Positions 1-6,004 of a stretch of DNA of 9,870 nt are shown piece after piece. Location: assembly GCA_030595925.1 (NCBI GenBank), contig JAUVLC010000090.1, positions 1 through 9,870 on the forward strand, written 5' to 3'. The stretch comes from Clostridia bacterium. Lineage in GTDB: Bacteria; CBDUZB01; JAGLHV01. The position numbers and the translations under genes are program-made. The notes under the pieces were generated by a model. It was not told where the DNA came from, did no database searches, and saw only the letters and a program-made list of their open reading frames with translations. Each line of letters begins with the position of its first letter. Positions within the stretch are counted from its first letter, which is position 1.

Positions 1-221
1 TTAAAAACCATCTCGGCTCTTCTGGAATTTGGCACAATGTTTCGGGGCTCTATCCATTCACTTACGTTACGTCCCGATGTCTCCTTCCTTTCAGCTTCGT
101 TTAGTTCGTTACCTCACTAAACGTGAAATTCAGTGTTGGGCTGGCGGCTAACCTTTACCCAATCCGGACTTGGCTTACCTTTACCTCACCAGTAAGAATA
201 TCTACGCTTTGCTTGGCGCAC
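1..221 (-). mobile_element. 5' end of a group II intron (domain I, partial; runs off the window)
   Basis: Read on the minus strand, the element begins at 221 with GTGCGCCAAGC, matching the GUGYG 5' consensus of group II introns. It then continues as structured, purine-rich non-coding sequence. Two exon-binding sites can be matched to the upstream exon. Intron bases 37-31 (minus TTGTGCC) are perfectly complementary to exon bases 236-230 (minus GGCACAA), giving EBS2/IBS2. Intron bases 6-1 (minus TTTTAA) are perfectly complementary to the six exon bases just before the splice site, 227-222 (minus TTAAAA), giving EBS1/IBS1. The order and the 2-nt gap between IBS2 and IBS1 are as expected. A usable EBS2 argues against class C introns. 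The reverse transcriptase ORF, if present, and domains II-VI would lie left of position 1. The family call rests on these motifs and the pairing, not on a covariance search. Confidence 0.8.
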
Positions 222-236
222 TTTTAACTTTGTGCC
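222..236 (-). other. Group II intron insertion site (IBS1 and IBS2)
   Basis: These are the last 15 exon bases before the intron, read on the minus strand: IBS2 GGCACAA, a 2-nt spacer AG, then IBS1 TTAAAA directly abutting the intron GTGCG. Both pair perfectly with the intron segments at 37-31 and 6-1. The site is in a non-coding stretch downstream of the terminator at 431-470, so the intron does not visibly break a gene in this window. What it interrupts on the left side cannot be seen. Confidence 0.75.
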
Positions 237-430
237 AGTCTGTATCTTTGTTTTTTTGTAGTTAACTTATAACTCATAACTAATAACTGTCATTTCCGTG
301 CCTTGATGCCTTTCTTTCGTCTTTCGTTTTTATCTTTGTCTTTATCTGTAATCTATGGACTATGGACTGTTAGTTGTCTCCTAACCGTCTTTATATCTAT
401 CTTATAAACTATAAGATATAGATTAAAAAC
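237..430. repeat. Non-coding low-complexity spacer with micro-repeats and an AT palindrome
   Basis: No open frame here looks coding. The stretch is a patchwork of short imperfect tandem repeats: AACTNATA-type units at 264-288, TCGTCTTTCGT and TATCTTTGTCTTTATCTG around 318-347, and a doubled CTATGGA at about 353-366. At 395-423 a palindrome of 12 paired bases (ATCTATCTTATA with a 2-nt bulge on the other arm and a 3-nt loop) is followed by no T-run on either strand, so it is not an obvious terminator. It lies between the folD-side terminator and the intron and may be a decayed leader or junk spacer. Confidence 0.45.
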
Positions 431-470
431 AAAAAAAACCGACTTGCCTTTCACATCTTCGGCAACTCGG
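431..470 (-). terminator. Intrinsic (Rho-independent) terminator
   Basis: On the minus strand, the arm CCGAGTTGCC (470-461) pairs with GGCAAGTCGG (448-439). This gives nine base pairs with one internal G-G mismatch and a 12-nt loop, followed at once by eight U residues (438-431). This is the clearest terminator in the window. It lies about 230 nt beyond the folD stop and only about 24 nt beyond the riboswitch-like element. It could therefore end the folD transcript, or be the expression platform of that element, controlling whatever lay downstream. Confidence 0.85.
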
Positions 471-493
471 CTAACTCATCTATTACGCACGTT

Positions 494-613
494 GTCGATA
501 ACCCGGCCAACTTACTATAAGTTCCGTAGCTTTGCCCATGCACCCCGCAAAAAAACATGGCCATAAACCCAATGTGGTTTATGAGTCTCCGCCTTACGAC
601 GGATTTGCCTTTT
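494..613 (-). promoter_or_regulatory. Candidate c-di-GMP-I (GEMM) riboswitch-like element with an internal insertion
   Basis: Minus-strand parts, in order, resemble the GEMM-I aptamer. GGCAAA (609-604) is followed by a short stem capped by a GUAA (GNRA-type) tetraloop (602-589, CCGUC/GGCGG), then GAC. Next come GCAAAGCUACGG (535-524), a small AACUUA/UAAGUU hairpin, and finally GGCCGGGUUAUCGA. In the known family the stem is followed directly by GACGCAAAGC. Here 49 nt (584-536), containing an 8-bp hairpin CAUAAACC/GGUUUAUG and a CCAUG/CAUGG helix, separate GAC from GCAAAGC. Outer bases UCGA (616-613) and UCGA (498-495) could close a short P1. Family members sense cyclic di-GMP and control motility, pili or surface genes. 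The terminator at 431-470 would be a fitting expression platform. The call is from remembered consensus, and the insertion could mean a decayed or variant aptamer. Confidence 0.45.
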
Positions 614-699
614 CGAATATTTCTGTTACTCTTATTTTCTTATATAAATATATCACAAATATGTCAGTTTTGCTATGTGATTTTTATCACACCCTTATT

Positions 700-1578
700 T
701 TACAAGCCTGCCGACCATTTTGCCGCTTTTACTGTATTCAGTAAAAGCATAGTAATAGTCATTGGGCCCACCCCTCCGGGAACAGGGGTAATAGCTCTCG
801 CTTTTTTAATTACCGAATCAAAATTTACATCCCCTACTAATCCAACCTCTAAACGATTCATTCCCACATCAATTACAACTGCACCTTCTTTTACCATTTC
901 ACCGGTAATTATTTCCGGTTTTCCCAGGGCAGCAACCAGAATATCTGCTCTTTTGGTAATCTCCGCTAAATTTCTTGTCTGCGAATGACAGATAGTAACT
1001 GTAGCATTTTCTGCTAATAATAAATACGCTAATGGTTTTCCTACAATATTACTTCGCCCTACTATTACTGCTTCCGCCCCCTTCATTTGTATCCCCGAAA
1101 AATTTAATAACTCTATAATTCCGTAAGGGGTACACGGAATAAAAATTTCTGATTTTAAAATTTCCGTCATCGTTTTTTTAGACAATAACTTTCCAATATT
1201 CAAAGGATGAAAACCATCTACATCTTTTCGGGGAGAGATAGCTTCTATAATTTTTTCTACATTTATATGTTTGGGAAGTGGTAATTGCACCAAAATACCG
1301 TGAATTTGAGAATTAATATTAAATCGTCTAATACGCTCCAGTAGTTCTCCCTCTGCCGTAGTGGCATCCAACTGACAAATTTCAGAATAAATACCCACAT
1401 TCTCACATGCCTTTTTTTTGTTTTTTACATAAATCTGAGAAGCAGGGTCATCTCCTACCAGAATCGTAATCAATCCCGGAATAATTCCTTTTTTCTCTTT
1501 AAGTTCAGTTACTTTCCTTTTTAATTCTTCCCTTAAATGGAAAGAAACCTCTTTCCCACTAATAATTTTTGTAGCCAT
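700..1578 (-). CDS. folD: Bifunctional methylenetetrahydrofolate dehydrogenase / methenyltetrahydrofolate cyclohydrolase (FolD)
   Basis: FolD is a cytoplasmic enzyme of one-carbon metabolism. It oxidises 5,10-methylene-THF to methenyl-THF with NADP+ and hydrolyses that to 10-formyl-THF, the formyl donor for purine synthesis and Met-tRNA formylation. The 292-residue product has the usual length. Catalytic residues fall at the E. coli positions: Tyr50 and Lys54 in SQIYVKNKKK, Gln98 in GILVQLPLP and Asp121 in KDVDGFHP. The dinucleotide-binding loop GRSNIVGKP is at 174-182 and the C-terminal signature PGGVGPMT at 267-274. I start it at the ATG at 1578. An in-frame GTG at 1590 would sit only 1 nt after the AAGGAG Shine-Dalgarno sequence, whereas the ATG is 11 nt from it. 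It is separated from the upstream SDR gene by about 210 nt containing decayed repeats, so co-transcription is uncertain. All key residues are intact. Confidence 0.97.
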   Translation of the reverse strand: MATKIISGKEVSFHLREELKRKVTELKEKKGIIPGLITILVGDDPASQIYVKNKKKACENVGIYSEICQLDATTAEGELLERIRRFNINSQIHGILVQLPLPKHINVEKIIEAISPRKDVDGFHPLNIGKLLSKKTMTEILKSEIFIPCTPYGIIELLNFSGIQMKGAEAVIVGRSNIVGKPLAYLLLAENATVTICHSQTRNLAEITKRADILVAALGKPEIITGEMVKEGAVVIDVGMNRLEVGLVGDVNFDSVIKKARAITPVPGGVGPMTITMLLLNTVKAAKWSAGL

Positions 1579-1625
1579 CTCTCTATCCACTCCTTTTTAA
1601 TAAATTTTTAAACTCCATTTTCACG

Positions 1626-1659
1626 ACAACAAGCTACGGGAAATCGAAGATTTATCCCG
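1626..1659. repeat. Dispersed repeat fragment with a hairpin (relative of 2811-2830)
   Basis: Bases 1626-1644 (ACAACAAGCTACGGGAAAT) match 2811-2830 (ACAGCAAGCTACAGGGAAAT) at 18 of 20 aligned positions. Within it, CGGGAAATC (1637-1645) pairs with GATTTATCCCG (1649-1659), a stem with a 2-nt bulge and a 3-nt loop. The element lies in the epimerase-folD spacer, at the same relative place as its partner in the proB-epimerase spacer. It looks like an old mobile or REP-like remnant. Confidence 0.5.
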
Positions 1660-1702
1660 CATAATTTTTGAGCGATAAGATACAGGATAATTAAACCCTC
1701 GC

Positions 1703-1745
1703 CCCTTCGACCCCCTTTAGTCTCTCAATATCAATTCAACTACAC
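1703..1745. repeat. Degenerate third copy of the intergenic repeat at 2841-3004
   Basis: The segment begins CCCTTCGAC and ends ATCAATTCAACTACA. It aligns with the left half of the two good copies, which begin CCCTTAG and contain GGATCAATTCGAC(T/G)ACA. The hairpin half is missing here. Together with the fragment at 1626-1659 it shows that the spacer downstream of the epimerase once had the same composite as the spacer upstream of it. The rest of this approximately 200-nt spacer shows nothing further. Confidence 0.45.
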
Positions 1746-1787
1746 TATGCTCTACTAAAAATTTCCCATCTAAAAACTTTTGTAACT

Positions 1788-2771
1788 TTATAACCAGTGA
1801 TTTTGACAATACCAATCAACACTAAGTTTTGCCCCTATTAATAAAGGAACTTTCGGCAAAAAACCCAACTCATCTTTAATCCGAGAAGTATTAAAAAGCC
1901 AATATTTCTGTTTCATTTCCAGTACTTTTTGATTATTAACTACTGCAGGTTTTTGTGTTATTTTAGATATTCCTTCATTAAAAAAAGAAACAATACTTAA
2001 TAATTTCTCGGGAATTACAATTTTTATGCCCTTTACACTGAGCGACTCACTAATTATCCCGCCAATCTGACTCCATGAATAAATACAGCCATCACCGATA
2101 AAATAAATTTTCCCCTGGCTTTTTTCTTTTTCTGCGGCCAAAATACTTCCTTCTACCAGATCTTTAACATAACAAAGATTTATATATTTTTCTTCTTTAC
2201 CTAAAACCGGTATAATCCCCCGTTTAACCAGTTTAAAATATTTATAAATATCTTTTTCCCTTGGGCCATAAACCGGGCAAGGACGCAGTATTACAAAAGG
2301 AACTTTATCTCTAAAATTTAAAACCTCTTCTTCCCCTTTTAGTTTACTCTTTCCATAATCTGTTATCGGACGGGGACAATCCTTTTCTCTCACCAAATCA
2401 TCTGTCTTATCCGCAGGGCCACTGGCGGCCTGACTACTTAAATAAACAAATTTCTTTAACCCGGAATTTATTTGAGCACAAACCTGAATTAAGTTACGTG
2501 TTCCGTATTGATTGACCCCATAATATTTTTGCCGATTTACCGCTCTGACTAAAGCTGCTGTATGATAAACATAGTCCACTTCTTCTACCGCTGTAAATAA
2601 ACTTTTCCGTTGAGTAATATCACCGTAAACAAGGTTTACTTTTTTCCCGTTAAGCCATTTTAAATCACTTGTTTTCCTCACTAAACAATTTACTTCATAC
2701 CCTTTTTGAAGAAGTGCATCTACTAAATGACTACCCACAAATCCGTTTGCACCGGTTACTAATACTTTCAT
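1788..2771 (-). CDS. NAD(P)-dependent epimerase/dehydratase family protein (extended SDR)
   Basis: This 327-residue protein belongs to the extended short-chain dehydrogenase/reductase family, typical of nucleotide-sugar epimerases, dehydratases and related reductases. The N-terminal Rossmann fold starts at residue 1 with the cofactor loop TGANGFVG (6-13). Asp51 in YGDIT probably contacts the adenine side, and HTAAL (70-74) is the usual H-AA segment. LSSQAASG (111-118) supplies the catalytic Ser region, and YGKSK (139-143) the catalytic Tyr139 and Lys143. RPCPVYGPRE (163-172) matches the RP-VYGP segment that follows the active site in this family. The C-terminal substrate domain is poorly diagnostic, so sugar epimerase, 3-beta-HSD-like or dihydroflavonol-reductase-like activities all remain possible. 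The ATG start is preceded about 12 nt upstream by AAAGGAAG. Spacers on both sides contain relatives of one repeat. Neighbours do not suggest a substrate, and no other sugar or lipid gene is nearby. Confidence 0.9.
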   Translation of the reverse strand: MKVLVTGANGFVGSHLVDALLQKGYEVNCLVRKTSDLKWLNGKKVNLVYGDITQRKSLFTAVEEVDYVYHTAALVRAVNRQKYYGVNQYGTRNLIQVCAQINSGLKKFVYLSSQAASGPADKTDDLVREKDCPRPITDYGKSKLKGEEEVLNFRDKVPFVILRPCPVYGPREKDIYKYFKLVKRGIIPVLGKEEKYINLCYVKDLVEGSILAAEKEKSQGKIYFIGDGCIYSWSQIGGIISESLSVKGIKIVIPEKLLSIVSFFNEGISKITQKPAVVNNQKVLEMKQKYWLFNTSRIKDELGFLPKVPLLIGAKLSVDWYCQNHWL

Positions 2772-2810
2772 TTTTTAAAAATTCTTCCTTTAAATTTAAC
2801 CAACTACCCC

Positions 2811-2830
2811 ACAGCAAGCTACAGGGAAAT
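2811..2830. repeat. Dispersed repeat fragment (relative of 1626-1644)
   Basis: ACAGCAAGCTACAGGGAAAT matches the fragment at 1626-1644 with one gap and one substitution. It is followed within about 10 nt by the first of the 75-bp repeats, the same order as in the other spacer. It probably belongs to the same composite element. Confidence 0.45.
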
Positions 2831-2840
2831 AAACTCAAAA

Positions 2841-2916
2841 CCCTTAGCCTCCTTACACTTGGCTCAGGATCAATTCGACTACAGAGTTTTTATCAGAAAA
2901 AACTCTAAGTCTTATT
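2841..2916. repeat. Intergenic direct repeat, copy 1, with a hairpin
   Basis: A 76-bp unit begins CCCTTAG, contains GGCTCAGGATCAATTCGAC and ends with an inverted repeat AGAGTTTTT/AAAAACTCT (2883-2891 with 2898-2906), followed by AAGTCTTATT. Flanking GACT (2877-2880) and AGTC (2908-2911) extend the stem past a small bulge. Copy 2 at 2930-3004 is nearly identical from GCTCAGGATC onward and differs mainly at the left end. It has no protein-coding features. An AT-only lower stem without a following U-run makes it a poor terminator, although it lies downstream of proB. Confidence 0.75.
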
Positions 2917-2929
2917 TAATTAAATGATA

Positions 2930-3004
2930 CCCTTAGCTCCCTACGGTCGCTCAGGATCAATTCGACGACAGAGTTTTTATCAGAAAAAAACTCTAAGTCT
3001 TATT
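2930..3004. repeat. Intergenic direct repeat, copy 2, with a hairpin
   Basis: This second copy of the 75-bp unit is separated from copy 1 by a 13-bp AT spacer. It shares CCCTTAG, GCTCAGGATCAATTCGAC and the hairpin AGAGTTTTT/AAAAACTCT, with one extra A in the loop region. It begins about 20 nt beyond the proB stop codon. Any transcript reading out of proB would fold this hairpin first, so a weak role in 3'-end formation or stability is possible. Confidence 0.75.
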
Positions 3005-3023
3005 GAAATTACAATCTTTTTAT

Positions 3024-4127
3024 TTACAAAAGAACTAAATTATCACGATGAATTACTTCGTCGTAATTCTTGTATCCTAAAATATGTTTTATTTCTTTGG
3101 TTAATTTTCCTTTTATTCTTTCAATCTCTTCGGAAGAATAATAACTCAACCCCCGGGCAAATTCATTGCCCTTTAAATCTACTATACTAATACCATCTCC
3201 TATTTTAAACTCCCCTTCTGCTTTTTTAATACCGGAAGGCAAGAGACTTTTACCTTTAGCAACTAATGCTTCTTTCGCCCCTTCATCTACCGTTATTTCC
3301 CCTTTCATTCGAGCCCCAAAAGCAATCCATCTTTTTCTCCCCACTATTTTAATGTTCTTAGATAAAAATTTTGTTCCCGGATTTTCCCCATCCAGTATTT
3401 TGCTAACCACACCCTCTTTCAATCCATTTACAATAAAAGTAGATACTCCACTGGCGATAGCAATTTTTGCTGCTTTTAATTTTGTTTGCATCCCTCCTGT
3501 CCCGCGCCAATCCCACGTTCCCTCCGCTTTCTTTTCCAAATAAGAAGATATTTCCTTTACCTCTTTAATTAATCGGGCTTTTTTGTTTTTTAAAGGATCA
3601 CAAGTATAAAATCCGTTTACATTAGTTAAAAGAATTAAAAAATCAGCTTCCATCTTACTCGACACCAGAGCGGACAAAGTATCATTATCTCCGAACATTA
3701 TTTCTTCTACTGCTACACTATCATTTTCATTGATAATCGGAATTACTTTGTGTTTTAAAAGGGCAAATAAAGTATTACGCACATTCAAATAACGATGGCG
3801 ATTACTTAAATCATCAGCAGTCAATAAAATCTGTGCAGTTAAACAGTTATTTTTTCTAAATATTTCTTCATAAAGATGCATTAATTGACTTTGTCCTACG
3901 GCAGCAGCAGCCTGCTTCTCCGGAAGAGTTAAAAATTTCCCTTTCCACTTTAATTTATCCCTTCCTGCAACAATCGCCCCTGAAGTAATTAAAATAATTT
4001 CTTCTCCCCTTTTATGTGCTGAAACTATATCTTTCGCTATTTTGATAATACAATTTTTATTAAATTTTCCTTCCGGTGTAGTTAAAACCCCCGAACCTAT
4101 TTTTAATATTATCCGTCTTGATTTCAA
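3024..4127 (-). CDS. proB: Glutamate 5-kinase with C-terminal PUA domain (ProB)
   Basis: ProB phosphorylates L-glutamate with ATP to glutamyl 5-phosphate, the first and feedback-inhibited step of proline synthesis. The 367-residue length is typical of the two-domain form. The amino-acid-kinase domain (about 1-255) shows KIGSGVLT (9-16), ITSGAIVAG (47-55), AAAAVGQSQ (73-81), INENDSV (132-138), FGDNDTLSALV (145-155), LLTNVNGFYTCDP (166-178) and the flexible GTGGMQTKLKAAKIA loop (209-223). A PUA domain follows from about 264 to 367. The start codon is TTG: no ATG fits, and a strong GGGAGGG Shine-Dalgarno sequence lies 7 nt upstream of it. It follows obgE by 59 nt, a common bacterial order, and is probably co-transcribed with it. 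The partner gene proA, usually next, is absent. The gene downstream is instead an SDR protein, after a repeat-filled spacer. Confidence 0.96.
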   Translation of the reverse strand: MKSRRIILKIGSGVLTTPEGKFNKNCIIKIAKDIVSAHKRGEEIILITSGAIVAGRDKLKWKGKFLTLPEKQAAAAVGQSQLMHLYEEIFRKNNCLTAQILLTADDLSNRHRYLNVRNTLFALLKHKVIPIINENDSVAVEEIMFGDNDTLSALVSSKMEADFLILLTNVNGFYTCDPLKNKKARLIKEVKEISSYLEKKAEGTWDWRGTGGMQTKLKAAKIAIASGVSTFIVNGLKEGVVSKILDGENPGTKFLSKNIKIVGRKRWIAFGARMKGEITVDEGAKEALVAKGKSLLPSGIKKAEGEFKIGDGISIVDLKGNEFARGLSYYSSEEIERIKGKLTKEIKHILGYKNYDEVIHRDNLVLL

Positions 4128-4186
4128 GCAATTACCCTCCCCAACTGTATTTCATTTTGTCCTATCCTACCCCTTCATATAAAAAT

Positions 4187-5464
4187 TTATTCTTTGTAAA
4201 TAAATACATAATCTCCTATTTTAACTTCATTCCCATCTTTAATTCCCCTTTTTTTGAGTGCTTCTTCTATGCCCATTTTTTTTAAAATTCCCTGCAATCT
4301 TCCTACTGCTTCATCATTAGAAATATCGGTCATCCGGATTAAAGTTTCTATTTTTTTACCATACACCTCAAAGATGTTTTCTGTTTTTTTTATTTTAAAT
4401 GGCAACTCATAAACATATTTTACCGGAACGATTTTTTCTTTTGGAATTTTTATTTTCTTTAGCATTTTCCCTGTTGCAAACAATAAATCCCGTACTCCTT
4501 TTTTAGTAACCGCAGAAATCGGAAAAATTTTAAATCCCGGCAACTTTTTCTTGAGTTTTATCAATGCCTTCTCTGCTTGCGGCAAATCCATTTTATTAGC
4601 TACAATTATTTGCTTTTTACTGGAAAGATTCCTGCTGAATAATCTTATCTCTTTATTAGTAATTTTAAATATTTCTTCCGGTGATTTTTCCCCAAACCCG
4701 GTAAGATCTATAAAGTGAAGCAACATACGTGTCCGTTCAATATGCCGCAAAAAAGTATCCCCCAAGCCTATTCCCAAATATGCCCCTTCAATTAATCCGG
4801 GAATATCAGCAAAAACAAAATTTTCATCCCCAATTTCTACCATACCCAAATTTGGCGATAAAGTCGTAAAGGGATAATCAGCAATCTTAGGATGGGCAGA
4901 AGAAATTACCGATAAAAAAGTAGATTTACCCGCATTAGGATAACCAACTAATCCTATGTCGGCTATGAGTTTCAATTCTAAAATTACTGTGCTTTTTTCC
5001 CCAGGGGCACCTCTTTCCGCAAAATGAGGAGCATTATTTTTTGCTGTTTTAAAACTTGCATTTCCTCTTCCTCCACGGCCACCGACATTCAGCTTTATTT
5101 CTTTTTTATCTTCAACTAAATCAACAATCAATTCCTGCTTTTCTTTTATTTTTCCGGAAGAAGAGGTCTTTATTTTATAAACCATCGTTCCGCAGGGAAC
5201 CAGAATAACCAAGTCTTCCCCTTTACCACCCTGTTTTTTTTTCCCCTGTCCATGTTTGCCATTTTTTGCCCGATAGTGAGGATGCCTCCGTAAATCCAGA
5301 AGAGTTTTCAACCCCTTGTCTGCTTTAACAATAATGTCCCCGCCGTTACCTCCGCCTCCCCCATCAGGACCTCCCAGAGGAACATATTTTTCCCGTCGAA
5401 AACTCATACACCCGTTTCCGCCGTCTCCCGCTTTAATATAAATTTTTGCATAATCAATAAACAT
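4187..5464 (-). CDS. obgE: GTPase Obg/CgtA, 50S ribosome assembly factor
   Basis: Obg is an essential GTPase that binds the 50S subunit late in its assembly and is tied to ppGpp and stress signalling. The 425-residue protein has all three domains. The glycine-rich Obg fold (about 1-158) includes AGDGGNGCMSFRREKYVP, the GGPDGGGGGNGGD segment (31-43), GGKG and VGGRGGRGNASF. The G domain has G1 GYPNAGKS (174-181), switch I PFTTL (198-202), G3 DIPGLIEGA (220-228), G4 NKMD (290-293) and G5 SAV (317-319). A C-terminal OCT domain (about 364-425) carries FEVYGKKIE, MGIEEALKKRGI and the IGDYVF end. The OCT domain places it with the longer Obg form found in Gram-positive and some other bacteria. The Shine-Dalgarno sequence is weak and distant (AAGGA about 14 nt upstream). 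The 199-nt spacer before rpmA shows no recognisable element. Confidence 0.97.
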   Translation of the reverse strand: MFIDYAKIYIKAGDGGNGCMSFRREKYVPLGGPDGGGGGNGGDIIVKADKGLKTLLDLRRHPHYRAKNGKHGQGKKKQGGKGEDLVILVPCGTMVYKIKTSSSGKIKEKQELIVDLVEDKKEIKLNVGGRGGRGNASFKTAKNNAPHFAERGAPGEKSTVILELKLIADIGLVGYPNAGKSTFLSVISSAHPKIADYPFTTLSPNLGMVEIGDENFVFADIPGLIEGAYLGIGLGDTFLRHIERTRMLLHFIDLTGFGEKSPEEIFKITNKEIRLFSRNLSSKKQIIVANKMDLPQAEKALIKLKKKLPGFKIFPISAVTKKGVRDLLFATGKMLKKIKIPKEKIVPVKYVYELPFKIKKTENIFEVYGKKIETLIRMTDISNDEAVGRLQGILKKMGIEEALKKRGIKDGNEVKIGDYVFIYKE

Positions 5465-5663
5465 TATATTTTCTCTTTTCCTTGCAATTAATTAATAAAT
5501 GAAGACAATACCCCTTATAAAAAAAAGGAGAAACAGTTGCCCATAGTGCTTAAAAATTCAAAATAATATCCCTTTTTGAAGTTTTATCGCCATAATCAAC
5601 AGTTTCCCATTATTATTATAAAAATTACTTACTTATAAATCCTCAAGAATAATACTTTCCCAC

Positions 5664-5921
5664 TCAATTTAGAGGATAGACACTTATTTTGCGATGTTTT
5701 CGGTCTATTCGTTCAAAAGTTACTTCCCCTTCAATTTTAGAAAAAAGAGTATCATCCGAACCAACCCCCACATTCCTACCCGGTTTAAATTTTCTTCCTC
5801 TTTGACGCACTAAAATACTTCCGGCAGAAACAATTTGTCCCCCAAATCTTTTAACACCTAATCTTTTTCCGCAACTATCTCGTCCATTAGAAGTACTGCC
5901 TTGCCCTTTTTTATGTGCCAT
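5664..5921 (-). CDS. rpmA: 50S ribosomal protein L27
   Basis: L27 reaches the peptidyl transferase centre of the 50S subunit with its N-terminal tail. The 85-residue protein has the classic tail [10 protein letters not shown], then [26 protein letters not shown] and [13 protein letters not shown]. The tail begins directly with AHKK. There is no N-terminal extension of the kind that Prp protease removes in Firmicutes, and no prp gene lies in the 83-nt gap after rplU, so the two observations agree. Translation starts at ATG 5921, 8 nt after a strong GGGAGGAG site. It is probably co-transcribed with rplU from the promoter at 6351-6380. Confidence 0.98.
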   Translation of the reverse strand: MAHKKGQGSTSNGRDSCGKRLGVKRFGGQIVSAGSILVRQRGRKFKPGRNVGVGSDDTLFSKIEGEVTFERIDRKHRKISVYPLN

Positions 5922-6004
5922 TTTTTCAACTCCTCCCTTTAATCCTTAACCCAACAAAATCACAATACCACTCATTCCAAATCGACCTTTACTATCAATT
6001 TTTC

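Noticed and set aside
557-988. Plus-strand open frame of 143 codons
   Set aside because: It spans the riboswitch-like region and the antisense of folD. It has no domain features, and folD on the other strand is certain.
1579-1590. FolD start at GTG 1590
   Set aside because: The Shine-Dalgarno sequence would be only 1 nt from the codon. ATG at 1578 gives family numbering (Tyr50, Lys54, Gln98, Asp121).
2669-3190. Plus-strand open frames sharing a GSIR-QSFYQKK segment
   Set aside because: The shared peptide comes from the two DNA repeats at 2841-3004. The frames otherwise run antisense into the epimerase and proB.
5465-5663. Possible leader or terminator between rpmA and obgE
   Set aside because: Only weak AT-rich pairings and a short direct repeat of AACTGTT on the minus strand. 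Nothing reaches a supportable feature.
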